From: Chloroflexota bacterium
Lineage (GTDB): Bacteria > Chloroflexota > UBA6077 > SHYK01
Assembly (NCBI GenBank): GCA_035652535.1
Contig: DASRDP010000124.1
Coordinates: forward strand, 1-64,000
Direction: 5' to 3'
Length of the DNA stretch: 64,000 bases
In this document: piece after piece, positions 25,355 through 35,436 of the stretch
How positions within the stretch are numbered: the first letter of the stretch is position 1
Layout: each line of letters starts with the position of its first letter
Program-made: the position numbers and the translations under genes
Notes under the pieces: generated by a model
What the model was told of the DNA's origin: nothing
Seen by the model: the letters and a program-made list of their open reading frames with translations, nothing else
Databases searched by the model: none

Positions 25355-27984
25355 GTTCGCGCCCCGTTCGCGTACCGGGGGGAATCGCGCGAATCGTCGC
25401 TTGGTCCTGCCGTTCGGAGGACTCGACCGCGGTCATCGCCGCGCTGGCCGTCGCGCTGGGTATTGTCGCCCTCTCGTACGGACCCGGCCTCGCCCGAGGA
25501 GGAGTTCTCCTTCCCGCCGACATGCTGGACGCGTTTGCGCCGTGGTCGGCTGCATCGTCTATCGAACGGCCCCGAAATCCGCTGCTCGGCGATGAGATTC
25601 AGCAGATGTACCCCTGGCGCGCCTTTGCTCACGAAGAGCTCGCGCAGGGACGGTTTCCCTTCTGGAACCCGTATTCGGGCGGGGGCGTGCCCCTCTTCGC
25701 CAACGGACAGTCGGCGCTCCTCTATCCGCTGAATCTTGGCACAGCATGGCTGAGCCCCGAGATCGGGGCCACGGTCGTCCAGCTGGCGAAACCGCCCATC
25801 GCGGCGGTGGGTAGCGCCCTCTTCTTACGCGCGCTTGCGGCGCGACCCGCTGCATGCGTCCTCGCCGCGGTGGCGTGGGCGTTCTCCGGACCGATGGTTA
25901 CCTGGCTCGGCTGGCCTCACACCAACGCGCTGGCGCTGGTCCCATTCCTCTTTTGGTCCGCGACACATTGGCTACGAATGCCGTCCATTCGTTGGTGGGC
26001 GATAACCGCGGGTCTCGTGGCGATTCAGTTTTTCGGAGGGCACCCGGAGACGACGGTCCATACGCTCCTCCTGCTCGCCACGTACGTGTTCGTATGGCGA
26101 TGGCAGGTTGCGCCACCCGGGAACGGCACGGAGCCTCGCCGAGGCGCCCTCGCGTCTCATGCGCGCGCGCTGGGCGGGCTCGCGGTGTCCGTCGTCGTTG
26201 GCGCGGGCGTCGCGGCGGTTCAGGTGGCGCCTCTGGTGGCCTCGATCGCCGACAGCGTCACAGCCTTCGAGCGTGGGAGTCGCGCCCTGTCCCGGGTCGT
26301 ACTCGATCCCGAAACGGCGGTCACGTGGGTGGTGCCGAGGTTCTTTGGGACCCCGCTGAGCGCGTCGTTCGGTCCGCTCAACTACCTGAACTACAACGAG
26401 ACGCTCGGCTACGTGGGCGTCGGCGTGATTGCGCTGGCTCTCCTTTCCGCCCTGCGGCCGAGACGACCCGGTTGGCCGGGGCTCGCCCTCGTCGCCGTGC
26501 TCGCCCTCGGTCTCGCCTACGGCGTGCCCGGGATCACCGAGATTCGGCGTCTCCCTCTTCTCGCCTTCGCTGCTAACACGCGGTTCATCCACCTGGCGGC
26601 GTTCGCGTTGGCGTGTCTGGGCGGCCTGGGACTCGATCAGTGTCTCCGCGAGCCGCGGCGGGCGGAAGTCGCTGCGGGAGGACTGGCGCTCGTAGCCTTC
26701 GGCTGCGTCCTGCTCACCTTCGCCCCCTGGCTGTTGGCGCCGAGCAGCGCCGCCGCGCTTCCCCTTTCGAGCGCCGAGGCGGAGGGGCTCCGCGTGCGGG
26801 AGCTGTGGAAGGCTGGTACGCTGGCGCTGTTGTGGTCTGCCGCGCTGGCGGCCGTTGCTATTGCAGTGAGGCGCACGGGGTGGCAATCGCGTCTCGCGAT
26901 GCTCGCACGGGGCCGCGGGGCGATGCAGTGGCCGTGGGCCGGCCGAACATGGCTTGGTCGGCACGCGCCCGAGGCCGCGACGGCGATGGTCACGCTGGTG
27001 CTGGCGGTGGATCTCATGCTCTTCGGCTCGCGCTACAACCCCGTGACGTCGGTGGATTTCCTTCGGCGCGTCCCGTCGCCCATCGCATTCCTCCAGGACA
27101 CCGACGCGCAGGGCAGAGTCGTGGGGCTCGCGGAGACGCTGCTTCCCAACACAAGCGTGCTGTTTCATCTCCACGACTTTCGCGTCTACGAACCCGTGGC
27201 CGATCGCCATCTGCTGACCTACTTCGAGAAGATGGATGCGTCATTGCGGTCCGACATTCGGTCGCGGTTCTATCTTTTTCTGTGGAGACCGAGCGCGGCC
27301 ATGATGCGCGCGGCGGGCATTCGCTGGATCCTCGTGCCCGATGGAGACAACCGAGTCGCGACGCCCCGAGAACTGGCAAACGAGGGGTTGATTCTCCGCT
27401 TTTCGGGGGATGGCACGCGAGTCTGGGAGAATCCCAGAGCCAGCCCCCGGGCGTACGTGGCTGACCACGTCGTCGCGGCACATGACGAAGAGGCGGCGCT
27501 CGACTGGCTTGCTGATTTGTCGGACGACTCATCGTCCCGCGCTGTCGTCGTGGCGTCGGACCTCCCGATCACCGCGTGCGACGTGAAGGGTTCGTGCGAT
27601 CCTGCGAACGGGCAAGGCACCGATGCCGCCCGCGTCCTGGAGGCTCGCTATCTCCCCGGCCGCATCGACCTGCGGGTGGATGCGCCGCGGGGCGGGGTGG
27701 CCGTGATCGACGACGTACTGTATCCAGGGTGGAGCGCAACGGTCGACGGGGTCGAAGCTCCAATCCTTCGCACGAATTACCTCTTCATGGGTGTCGCCGT
27801 TTCGCCGGGCCAGCACTTGGTCGAGCTGCGATATCTCCCGCCGCACTTTCGCCTCGGCGTTGCTGTCTCCATCGCGAGTCTCTTCATCCTGATCGCGACG
27901 ATCGCGGTAACGATTGTGCGCGGGCGATCGACGGTCCGAGGGTCACCGCTCGCCGGGCGAAGTCCGGTCGACGACGTGCGGTAG
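25351..27984 (+). CDS. Large YfhO-family membrane protein (possible lipid-linked glycosyltransferase)
   Basis: The 877-residue protein starts GTG 25351 within the end of the DUF62 gene. About a dozen hydrophobic segments cover residues 28-560, beginning AVIAALAVALGIVALSYGPG. An early loop has DEIQQMYPWRAFAHEELAQGRFPFWNPY, the motif of the YfhO/GT-C-like family, in which acidic residues sit in the first outside loop. The C-terminal third (about 600-850) is an extracellular beta-rich domain containing YPGWSATVDGVEAPI, the same block as in YfhO, followed by a last membrane helix. The family is linked to glycosylation of teichoic acids or lipoproteins in Firmicutes; in this organism the acceptor is unknown. 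Confidence 0.8.
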   Translation: MSSRPVRVPGGIARIVAWSCRSEDSTAVIAALAVALGIVALSYGPGLARGGVLLPADMLDAFAPWSAASSIERPRNPLLGDEIQQMYPWRAFAHEELAQGRFPFWNPYSGGGVPLFANGQSALLYPLNLGTAWLSPEIGATVVQLAKPPIAAVGSALFLRALAARPAACVLAAVAWAFSGPMVTWLGWPHTNALALVPFLFWSATHWLRMPSIRWWAITAGLVAIQFFGGHPETTVHTLLLLATYVFVWRWQVAPPGNGTEPRRGALASHARALGGLAVSVVVGAGVAAVQVAPLVASIADSVTAFERGSRALSRVVLDPETAVTWVVPRFFGTPLSASFGPLNYLNYNETLGYVGVGVIALALLSALRPRRPGWPGLALVAVLALGLAYGVPGITEIRRLPLLAFAANTRFIHLAAFALACLGGLGLDQCLREPRRAEVAAGGLALVAFGCVLLTFAPWLLAPSSAAALPLSSAEAEGLRVRELWKAGTLALLWSAALAAVAIAVRRTGWQSRLAMLARGRGAMQWPWAGRTWLGRHAPEAATAMVTLVLAVDLMLFGSRYNPVTSVDFLRRVPSPIAFLQDTDAQGRVVGLAETLLPNTSVLFHLHDFRVYEPVADRHLLTYFEKMDASLRSDIRSRFYLFLWRPSAAMMRAAGIRWILVPDGDNRVATPRELANEGLILRFSGDGTRVWENPRASPRAYVADHVVAAHDEEAALDWLADLSDDSSSRAVVVASDLPITACDVKGSCDPANGQGTDAARVLEARYLPGRIDLRVDAPRGGVAVIDDVLYPGWSATVDGVEAPILRTNYLFMGVAVSPGQHLVELRYLPPHFRLGVAVSIASLFILIATIAVTIVRGRSTVRGSPLAGRSPVDDVR

Positions 27985-28028
27985 AATCCGGGCCAAGACC
28001 AGACAGGCGCTGGGACGTTTTCTTGACC

Positions 28029-29441
28029 ATGCAAACCGCTTCCGAGTCTCCGTCCGCCCCGGAGCACAGCACGCGTCGCATCCGAACCGCCGCCGTGACA
28101 ACGCTGGGGTGCCGGCTGAACCAGGCGGAAAGCTACCAGGTCCTGGTGCAGCTTGCGGAGTGCGGCGTCAACGTCGTGCCGTTTGGCGAGCCCGCCGATC
28201 TGACCATCGTCAACACGTGCACGGTGACCCACGTGGCGGACCAGCAGGGTCGGCAGCTCCTTCGGCGCGCACGGCGGGCAAGTCCAGATGGGCTCGTTGT
28301 CGCCATGGGATGCTACGCCCAGATCGCACCGAACGAGGTCCGACGGGTCGAAGGGGTGGACGTCGTGATCGCGTCGGGGAAGTCGGGTCTCGTTCCCCAG
28401 CTCCGCGCTCTGGGGCTGGCCATCGGCGGTGCAACGTCCGATGAGCAAGAGGCGTCCTGGCGCTCGGGACCCGACGTCCTGCCGGCGACGCGCGTGCGGC
28501 ACTTTGTCAAGGTGCAGGACGGGTGCGACGATTACTGCACCTACTGCATCGTTCCGTTTGCGCGCGGCCATGCCGTGAGCCTCTCCCCGGACGAAATCGT
28601 GGCGGAGGTCCAGGAGCTCGAGGATCGAGGGTGTCGGGAGGTGGTCCTCACCGGTGTCCAGATCGGCGCCTTCGGTCGCGACCGATACGCGCAGCGCGGC
28701 CAGCCCCTCCCGCCCCCCGGCGAGCCGCTTGCGGGCCTGGTTCGCCGGATCCTGCGGGAAACCACGATCGCGCGCGTGCGCATCTCGTCGATCCAACCTC
28801 AGGACTGGCCACCGGACTTCCTGGAGCTGTTCGGCGATCCCCGGTTGTGCCCCCATCTGCATCTGCCCCTGCAGTCGGGGTGCGACGCCGTCCTCAAGCG
28901 CATGGGGCGCCGGTACTCCACGTCCGACTTCGCACGCTTCGTTGAACGCATCCGTGCGCGGGTGCCGGACGTGGCGATCACCGCGGACCTCATTGCGGGA
29001 TTTCCCGGCGAGACGGATGCGGACCACCGTGCGAGCGTGGGGTTCGTACGCGCCATGGAGTTCGCGGATGCGCACGTTTTCCGGTTCTCTGCGCGACGCG
29101 GGACCGCTGCGAGCAGAATGCGGGACCAAGTGGGGATGGACGTCCGGAAGGCGCGAAGCGAGGAGCTGCGTGCCGTCAGCGCGAACAACGCCGAGCGCTT
29201 TCGCCGGCGCTTTCTCGGCACGGCGCGCCGCGTGCTGGTCGAAGAGGAGCTGACCGTCGACGCAGCGTGCTCGAACGGGCGCCGACGGTGGAGCGGGCTC
29301 ACCGACAACTATCTTCGGGTAGAGATCGAGTCGCCGGGCGACTTCCTCGGAAGAGAGCTGCCGGTCCGCCTCCGCGACCTGTCGCGAGCGGGGTTCGTCG
29401 GCGAGGTGGCGACCGACGAGGAGGACGTAGCCCATGGCTGA
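28029..29441 (+). CDS. mtaB: tRNA (t6A37) methylthiotransferase
   Basis: ATG 28029 is chosen because homology begins shortly after it; the ribosome site is poor and the frame is open much further upstream. The 470-residue protein has the N-terminal MTTase domain with three cluster cysteines (TLGCRLNQ, NTCTV, MGCYAQ), the radical-SAM motif CDDYCTYC with FARGHAVS, the LTGVQIGAFGRD stretch and HLHLPLQSGCDAVLKRMGRRY. A C-terminal TRAM-like domain follows. The LNQAES and VTH signatures place it in the MtaB/YqeV group, which converts t6A37 to ms2t6A37 in tRNAs reading ANN codons, rather than MiaB or RimO. It overlaps the HIT gene by 8 bases. Confidence 0.88.
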   Translation: MQTASESPSAPEHSTRRIRTAAVTTLGCRLNQAESYQVLVQLAECGVNVVPFGEPADLTIVNTCTVTHVADQQGRQLLRRARRASPDGLVVAMGCYAQIAPNEVRRVEGVDVVIASGKSGLVPQLRALGLAIGGATSDEQEASWRSGPDVLPATRVRHFVKVQDGCDDYCTYCIVPFARGHAVSLSPDEIVAEVQELEDRGCREVVLTGVQIGAFGRDRYAQRGQPLPPPGEPLAGLVRRILRETTIARVRISSIQPQDWPPDFLELFGDPRLCPHLHLPLQSGCDAVLKRMGRRYSTSDFARFVERIRARVPDVAITADLIAGFPGETDADHRASVGFVRAMEFADAHVFRFSARRGTAASRMRDQVGMDVRKARSEELRAVSANNAERFRRRFLGTARRVLVEEELTVDAACSNGRRRWSGLTDNYLRVEIESPGDFLGRELPVRLRDLSRAGFVGEVATDEEDVAHG

Positions 29442-29787
29442 CGAGTCGAGCTGCCTATTCTGCCGAATCGTCCGCGGTGAGATTCCGGCGACGGTCGTAT
29501 TCCGCGAAAATGGTGTCACCGCGTTTCGCGACATCGCACCCCAGGCGCCGACGCACATCCTGGTGGTGCCGGACCGGCACATCTCGGGGGCGGCGGCCAT
29601 CACGCCTGCCGACGACGCGCTCGTCGGAATGGTGATCCGCGCCGCAGCCGAGATCGCGCGGCGGGAGGGCATCGAGTCGCGAGGGTACCGGTTGGTCGTG
29701 AATCAGGGCCGGGACGCGGGGCAGTCGGTCGACCATCTCCACGTACACCTATTGGGCGGCCGCCCTCTGCCGACGCCGCTCGTCTGA
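29434..29787 (+). CDS. HIT family (histidine triad) nucleotide-binding protein
   Basis: The 117-residue protein starts at ATG 29434 inside the end of mtaB. It is HINT-like: CLFCRIVRGEIPATVVF at the start (with C-x-x-C), FRDIAPQAPTHILVVPDRH in the middle and the catalytic VDHLHVHLLGGR with the H-x-H-x-H-x-x triad. Family members hydrolyse adenosine phosphoramidates and related acyl-AMPs. The neighbour is a tRNA-modification gene; no functional link is needed. Length and motifs are normal. Confidence 0.93.
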   Translation: MADESSCLFCRIVRGEIPATVVFRENGVTAFRDIAPQAPTHILVVPDRHISGAAAITPADDALVGMVIRAAAEIARREGIESRGYRLVVNQGRDAGQSVDHLHVHLLGGRPLPTPLV

Positions 29788-29794
29788 TCGCTTG

Positions 29795-29803
29795 TGCTAG
29801 CAT
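29795..29803 (+). promoter_or_regulatory. Possible extended -10 promoter before sucC
   Basis: TGC-TAGCAT forms an extended -10 about 47 bases before the GTG of sucC, in a short AT-richer gap. No -35 match is seen, so this is tentative. Confidence 0.3.
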
Positions 29804-29849
29804 TATCAGCGCTCCCCCTTGCGCGGCACTTGTATGGAAGAGGTGTGGT

Positions 29850-31034
29850 GTGAAGCTCTACGAATTCCAGGCGAAGGAGATATTTGCCCGCTACGGCATC
29901 CCAATTCCCGAGGGGGAGGCGGCATCCGATCCGGACAGCGCGCGGGCGATCGCGTCGCGACTCGGCGGTCGCGTCGTGGTCAAAGCTCAAGTCCACGTGG
30001 GCGGGCGAGGCAAAGCCGGCGGCATCAAGCTCGCCGACACGCCAGCCGACGCCCGCACGTTGGCCGCCGGAATGCTCGGACAGCCGCTCAAGGGACTCGT
30101 CGTTCGGCACGTCCTCGTCGAGCGCGCGCTCGACATCGCCGCCGAGTACTACCTTTCGGCAACCATTGATCGGATGAGCAAGCGGGTCATCATGATGGCC
30201 AGCGCGATGGGTGGCGTTGACATCGAAGAGGTCGCGGCTAGCCATCCGGACAAGATCGTTAAGCTCGTCGTCGACCCCGCCTATGGGCCTCTCGACTTTC
30301 AGATCCGCGACCTCATTACGGAAGCGGGGTTTGCGCTGCCGGCGGCCCGAGCCATCGGAGGCGTCGCCCACGCCCTCTACGAGCTCATGCTGCGGTGCGA
30401 TGCGTCGCTGGTCGAGATCAATCCACTAGTGGTGACGGGCACAGGCGAGGTGATCGCCGCGGATGCCAAGTTCGACGTGGACGACAACGCCCTGTATCGA
30501 CAGAAAGATCTGGTGCAGTATCGCGAGGAGACCGAGGAAGATCCCATCGAGGCCGAGGCGCACCGTCGCGGCGTGACGTACGTTCGGCTGAGCGGAGACA
30601 TCGGGATCATTGGGAACGGGGCCGGACTGGTCATGACGACTCTCGATCTCGTGACTCGCGAGGGCGGGCGTCCGGCAAATTTCCTCGACATCGGTGGCGG
30701 CGCCCAGGCTGAGAGCGTGCGCACCGCTATCGAGATTCTGCTGATGGACCCCAACGTGAAAGGAATCCTCTTCAACATCTTCGGAGGAATTACGCGCGGT
30801 GACGAGGTCGCGAAGGGCATTCTCGCGGGAACGGAGAGCCTGGACATTCGCGTGCCCGTCGTGGTGCGGATGGCAGGGACCCGCTCCGCGGAAGGTCGCG
30901 CGCTGCTCCAGGGGACGAACCTCGTGGCCGCCGCCGGACCGATCGAGGCGGCCAGGAAGATCATCGAGCTCGCGCGAGCGCAGCCAGCGGCCGCTCGGTC
31001 CGGTCCGGAATCGACGAGCGGGGAGCTGGGCTAA
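29850..31034 (+). CDS. sucC: Succinyl-CoA synthetase beta subunit
   Basis: GTG 29850 with GAAGAGG upstream gives 394 residues. ATP-grasp landmarks are [40 protein letters not shown] (nucleotide-binding loop) and [20 protein letters not shown] (metal-binding acidic residues). The C-terminal CoA-ligase domain shows [28 protein letters not shown] and [19 protein letters not shown]. The enzyme interconverts succinyl-CoA and succinate with formation of ATP or GTP in the TCA cycle. sucD follows directly with 1 base between stop and start. Confidence 0.96.
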   Translation: MKLYEFQAKEIFARYGIPIPEGEAASDPDSARAIASRLGGRVVVKAQVHVGGRGKAGGIKLADTPADARTLAAGMLGQPLKGLVVRHVLVERALDIAAEYYLSATIDRMSKRVIMMASAMGGVDIEEVAASHPDKIVKLVVDPAYGPLDFQIRDLITEAGFALPAARAIGGVAHALYELMLRCDASLVEINPLVVTGTGEVIAADAKFDVDDNALYRQKDLVQYREETEEDPIEAEAHRRGVTYVRLSGDIGIIGNGAGLVMTTLDLVTREGGRPANFLDIGGGAQAESVRTAIEILLMDPNVKGILFNIFGGITRGDEVAKGILAGTESLDIRVPVVVRMAGTRSAEGRALLQGTNLVAAAGPIEAARKIIELARAQPAAARSGPESTSGELG

Positions 31035-31035
31035 A

Positions 31036-31917
31036 ATGGGAATTCTCGTCGGACCCGATTCACGCGTCCTCGTGCAGGGCGTGACCGGACGAGAGGGCGC
31101 GTTTCACACAGCGCAGATGGTCGTCTACGGCACCAAGGTGGTCGCCGGCGTCACGCCGGGAAAGGCGGGGACCGAAGTCACCGGCGTGCCCGTGTTCGAT
31201 ACTGTCCGGGACGCCACGCAGCGCACCGGCGCGAATGTGTCGATCATCTTCGTTCCGCCGCCATTCGCGGCCGACGCGATCTGCGAGGCCGCGGATTCCC
31301 ACGTGCCCCTGGTGATCTGCATCACTGAGGGACTCCCGACGCTCGACGTCGTGAAGGCCGTGCGGTTCGCGTCCGAGCGTGGAGTTCGCATCATTGGTCC
31401 GAATTGCCCGGGCGTTATGACGCCCGGGTCGGCGAAGGTCGGCATCATGCCGGCAGACGTGTTCCGGGAAGGCCACATTGGCGTCGTCTCCCGGAGCGGG
31501 ACGTTAACCTACGAGGTCGTGAATCTCATCACCGAGGCTGGACACGGCGTCTCCACCTGCGTCGGGATCGGCGGCGATCCCATCATCGGGACGACGTTCG
31601 TGGATGTTCTGGACCTCTTCCGCGATGATCCGCAGACCCGCGGCGTTGTGCTGATTGGAGAAATTGGCGGGTCGGACGAGGAGATGGCGGCCGATCTCAT
31701 CGGGCGCGGGTATCCCAAGCCGACCGTCGCCTTCATCTCCGGGCGATCCGCTCCACCCGGCAAGCGCATGGGCCACGCTGGTGCGATCATCTCGGGCAAC
31801 ACGGGGACGCCTGAGAGCAAGCTTCAGGCGTTTCGGCGGGCCGGTGTGTACGTCGGCGATACACTCGACGACGTCGTGAGCCATCTGATCGGGCTCTTGG
31901 CCGAACGGAGCGCCTGA
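31036..31917 (+). CDS. sucD: Succinyl-CoA synthetase alpha subunit
   Basis: ATG 31036, 1 base after the sucC stop, gives 293 residues. The Rossmann CoA-binding domain begins [18 protein letters not shown]. Then come [47 protein letters not shown] (with the phosphohistidine in GHAGAII) and the [13 protein letters not shown] loop. It is the catalytic partner of SucC. Its stop shares bases with the valS start (TGATG), so translation is probably coupled even though valS is functionally unrelated. Confidence 0.96.
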   Translation: MGILVGPDSRVLVQGVTGREGAFHTAQMVVYGTKVVAGVTPGKAGTEVTGVPVFDTVRDATQRTGANVSIIFVPPPFAADAICEAADSHVPLVICITEGLPTLDVVKAVRFASERGVRIIGPNCPGVMTPGSAKVGIMPADVFREGHIGVVSRSGTLTYEVVNLITEAGHGVSTCVGIGGDPIIGTTFVDVLDLFRDDPQTRGVVLIGEIGGSDEEMAADLIGRGYPKPTVAFISGRSAPPGKRMGHAGAIISGNTGTPESKLQAFRRAGVYVGDTLDDVVSHLIGLLAERSA

Positions 31918-34631
31918 TGGCGACTCGGCTCCCCATGGCCAAGGCGTACGACCCGAAAGAGGTCGAGAGCCGATGGTACGAGCGATGGCTCGAAGGCGGC
32001 TACTTCGCGCCGGATCCTGACCCGTCCAAGCCCACGTTCTGCATCATCATGCCCCCGCCAAACGTGACGGGTGAGCTCCACCTTGGCCACGCCCTTACGG
32101 CCGCTATCCAGGACCTCCTGACCCGCTGGCACCGCATGCGCGGCGACGCGACGTTATGGCTCCCAGGCCGCGATCATGCAGGAATCGCCGGCCAGCTCGT
32201 GGTGGAGCGCGAATTGGCTGCCGAGGGCAAGAGCCGACACGATCTTGGGCGCGACGCGTTCATCGAACGCATGTGGGCGTGGATGAACCGCTATGGCGCC
32301 GCCATTGGCCAGCAGCACCGCCGTCTGGGGGTGTCCGTCGACTGGGGGCGCGAGCGGTTCACCATGGAGCCGGGCCCCTCGCGCGCTGTCCGCACCGCGT
32401 TCGTCCGCCTGTACGATGAGGGACTCATCTACAGGGGCGCCCGGATTACGAACTGGTGCCCGCGGTGCTCGACGGCGCTCTCAGACCTCGAAGTCGTGCA
32501 CGAGGAGGAGCCGGGCATCCTCACCTACGTCCGATATCCCCTCGTTCCTGTCGAGGGGGAGACGGAGAGGCGATACATCGAGATCGCCACGACGAGGCCC
32601 GAAACCATCCTTGCCGATACGGGAATCGCCGTGCATCCTGAGGATGATCGGCTCGCCGAACTGGTCGGGCGAACGGCCCTGGTGCCATCTGTCGATCGCC
32701 CCATCCCGATCGTCGCAGACGAGGTGGTGGAGCGCGAGTTTGGCACGGGCGCGGTCAAAGTGACGCCCGGCCATGACCCGACCGACTTCGAGATCGGACA
32801 GCGGCATTCGCTCCCCACCGTCCTCGTGATCGGCGCGGACGGACGAATGAATGCACAGGCGGGGCCGCGATATGAAGGCATGCTCGCCAATGAGGCGCGG
32901 CGCGCATTCGTGGACGAATTGCGCGCGCTTGGAGCCTTGGTGAAAGAGGAACCACATCCGCACCAGGTCGGTCATTGCGATCGCTGCAAGACTGTCGTCG
33001 AGCCGCTGGTCACCGAACAATGGTACGTCCGCATCGAGCCCCTCGCGGCCGCCGCCCTCCAATCGGTGCGAGCGGGGGAGATCGACATCATCCCCGATCG
33101 CTTCACCAAGGTCTACTTCAACTGGCTCGAGCACATTCGCGACTGGTGCATCTCCCGCCAGCTCTGGTGGGGCCACCGGATCCCCGTTTGGACCTGCGGC
33201 AATGGCCACGTCTTCGCGTCCGTGGAGGATCCGGACGGCTGCCGCGAGTGCGGGTCAACCGAGCTCACTCAGGACCCGGACGTACTGGACACCTGGTTCT
33301 CGTCGGCGCTCTGGCCCTTTTCGACCCTGGGATGGCCGGACGACACGGACGACTTTCGCCGGTTCTACCCGACCACGGTAATGGAGACGGGGTACGACAT
33401 CCTCTTCTTCTGGGTCGCTCGCATGATCATGATGGGGCTCAAGATGACGGGCCGGGTGCCGTTCAGGACCGTCTACTTGCACGGGCTCATCCGTGTGGGA
33501 CGCGAGAAGATGAGCAAGGTGAAGGGCAACGTCCTCAATCCGCTAGAGCTGATCGATGCGTACGGGACCGATGCACTTCGCCTGTCGTTGGTCAGCGGTA
33601 CGACGCCAGGCAACGACACCAACATCTCCACCGAGCGGCTCGAGACGAGTCGGAACTTCGTGAACAAGCTCTGGAACGCGGGGCGCTTCCTTCAGTCGGC
33701 GGCGGCGAGATGGACGCCCCGCGATCTGCGCTCGCCGCTCGAACGAGCGCCAGGAGCGCCATTCGAGGCCGATCGCTGGATCGTGAGCCGCGCCAACGAG
33801 GTGACCGCCCACGTGACGCGCCTGCTGGAAGAATTCCAGATCGGGGAAGCCGTGCGGACGGTGCACGATTTCCTGTGGGGCGAGTTTTGCGACTGGTACC
33901 TCGAGATCGCCAAGATCGAGCTCCGTATCGCGGAATCGGACGAGGAGCGCGACGCGATCCGGACGAACCTCGTCTGGGTGTTCGAGCACACGCTGCGCCT
34001 GCTGCATCCGATGTCGCCCTTCGTGACCGAAGAGCTGTGGCAAACGTTGGTGCACGGCAACGCTCACGACTCAACGCAACGCGCGAACGCATCGGTTCCG
34101 CCGTCCGTCATGATCGCCCCGTGGCCCGCCGCGGGAGGCCGAGACCTTGAGGCGGAAGCACGGGTCGAAGCCATCATCGCCTTGGCTCGCGGTATTCGAA
34201 ACCTCCGCGCCGAATACCACGTTGACGCTTCCCGGTGGGCCGCCGCCGTGCTCGTTGCCGAGCAGGACGTCGATTTCTTCGAGCGCTCGGCCGCGATCAT
34301 CGGCGAATTGCCCGGCGTTCGGCTGCGGCCGATCACCGTGGTAGACCGCGTGGCCACGCTGCCGGAACACGCCGCCTCCATCGTGGCCGGCGGCGCAACC
34401 ATTTACGTCCCCCTGGCCGGCATCGTCGACGTCGATCGCGAGCGCGCGCGTCTCGAACGGGAGCGTGATGATGTGCAGCGCGAGATCGAGCGCGCCGAAA
34501 CGCTTCTGGGCCGCCCTGGGTTCGTCGATCGCGCACCTGCGGAGGTGGTGACGCGCGAACGCGAAAAGTCAGCGACATTGCGCGACCGACTCGCGAAGCT
34601 CGAGAGCCTGCTGGAGCAGCTTCGCGCCTGA
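31917..34631 (+). CDS. valS: Valyl-tRNA synthetase
   Basis: The 904-residue class Ia synthetase starts at ATG 31917 (ATG 31935 is also possible). KVESRWYERWLE-like start, MPPPNVTGELHLGHAL with the HIGH equivalent HLGH, NWCPRCSTALSDLEV, the editing-domain segment TTRPETILADTGIAVHPED, the GTGAVKVTPGHDPTDFE loop, and KMSKVKGNVLNP as the KMSKS motif are all present. The anticodon-binding domain and the C-terminal coiled-coil arm (DRERARLERERDDVQREIERA) are complete. ValS charges tRNA-Val and clears Thr mischarging through its CP1 domain. Confidence 0.97.
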   Translation: MATRLPMAKAYDPKEVESRWYERWLEGGYFAPDPDPSKPTFCIIMPPPNVTGELHLGHALTAAIQDLLTRWHRMRGDATLWLPGRDHAGIAGQLVVERELAAEGKSRHDLGRDAFIERMWAWMNRYGAAIGQQHRRLGVSVDWGRERFTMEPGPSRAVRTAFVRLYDEGLIYRGARITNWCPRCSTALSDLEVVHEEEPGILTYVRYPLVPVEGETERRYIEIATTRPETILADTGIAVHPEDDRLAELVGRTALVPSVDRPIPIVADEVVEREFGTGAVKVTPGHDPTDFEIGQRHSLPTVLVIGADGRMNAQAGPRYEGMLANEARRAFVDELRALGALVKEEPHPHQVGHCDRCKTVVEPLVTEQWYVRIEPLAAAALQSVRAGEIDIIPDRFTKVYFNWLEHIRDWCISRQLWWGHRIPVWTCGNGHVFASVEDPDGCRECGSTELTQDPDVLDTWFSSALWPFSTLGWPDDTDDFRRFYPTTVMETGYDILFFWVARMIMMGLKMTGRVPFRTVYLHGLIRVGREKMSKVKGNVLNPLELIDAYGTDALRLSLVSGTTPGNDTNISTERLETSRNFVNKLWNAGRFLQSAAARWTPRDLRSPLERAPGAPFEADRWIVSRANEVTAHVTRLLEEFQIGEAVRTVHDFLWGEFCDWYLEIAKIELRIAESDEERDAIRTNLVWVFEHTLRLLHPMSPFVTEELWQTLVHGNAHDSTQRANASVPPSVMIAPWPAAGGRDLEAEARVEAIIALARGIRNLRAEYHVDASRWAAAVLVAEQDVDFFERSAAIIGELPGVRLRPITVVDRVATLPEHAASIVAGGATIYVPLAGIVDVDRERARLERERDDVQREIERAETLLGRPGFVDRAPAEVVTREREKSATLRDRLAKLESLLEQLRA

Positions 34632-34863
34632 CAGCCACCGCGGAAGCTTTTCGTCGCGTGCGTGGCGACGCGTGGCGCGCTTCGCGTGTTTCTGGCCGCG
34701 AACCGAGATCGCCGTACCCGAAATCTCCACCGTAACGTCCAACACACGGACGGTAACGAAGCGTTTACGGTGCGCCACGCCCCTATCTACCGCTGCCCCC
34801 GATAGTTCTCATCGGCAAGACCTATCGATTCCTATCCAGTTGGGAAAGATAACGGAGGTGTCG

Positions 34864-35313
34864 ATGATGATCACCCAGCTCATTAAGCTGCGCGACGGCG
34901 GCGAGCTTGCAGATCCCCAAAGAGTGTTGGCGGCGGAGCGTGCCCGACTTCTCTCGGAAGCGGCGGCGCTCGCGGGGCGCGAGCGAACGTTCGGTGAAGC
35001 GACGCGTAGTGGCGCGACGGGTGGCAGTGACGGGTCCGGGTCCCATGCTGCCGACATCGCCACGGAGATCTTCGAACAGGAGCTTGCCGAGTTCCTCGGC
35101 CGAAACGTTCGCCTTCACCTGAACGAGGTGAACGACGCCCTCGAACGGATCGAGCAGGGCATCTATGGATTGTGCGAGGAGTGCCGCGCGCCCATCGATC
35201 CGGAGCGGCTGGGTGCGCTTCCGTGGGCGCGACGCTGCATGCCGTGTCAGGCGGAGAAGGAAAAGCCGTCGCGCCGCCGTGTGGCGCCGCATCGGCTTGC
35301 AGCCGCGGCGTAG
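34864..35313 (+). CDS. DksA/TraR-type zinc-finger protein
   Basis: ATG 34864 has ACGGAGG 5 bases upstream; the next codon is a second ATG. The 149-residue protein has an N-terminal helical hairpin region (LADPQRVLAAERARLLSEAAAL), the RNVRLHLNEVNDALERIEQGIYGLCEE stretch and a four-cysteine zinc finger (CEEC and CMPC), as in DksA/TraR family proteins. Such proteins bind the secondary channel of RNA polymerase and respond to ppGpp. The acidic tip of DksA (Asp-x-x-Asp-Ala) is not evident, so this may be a DksA-like variant and not DksA itself. The 232 bases between valS and this gene hold no recognisable element. Confidence 0.8.
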   Translation: MMITQLIKLRDGGELADPQRVLAAERARLLSEAAALAGRERTFGEATRSGATGGSDGSGSHAADIATEIFEQELAEFLGRNVRLHLNEVNDALERIEQGIYGLCEECRAPIDPERLGALPWARRCMPCQAEKEKPSRRRVAPHRLAAAA

Positions 35314-35436
35314 GTCGTCGTTCGCGCTCCGGATTACAAGTGAGTCGCGATCGCTGGCGTACGCCCGCCCTCGAGTCAGAACGGGTTGGGCGCGGGCTAT
35401 ACTGGTGCGAAGCCGCGTCGACACCGGAGGCTCGTC

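Noticed and set aside
27777-29672. A 631-residue minus-strand frame under mtaB and HIT
   Set aside because: The plus-strand genes have complete motifs; the antisense product is low-complexity Arg/His-rich with no family match.
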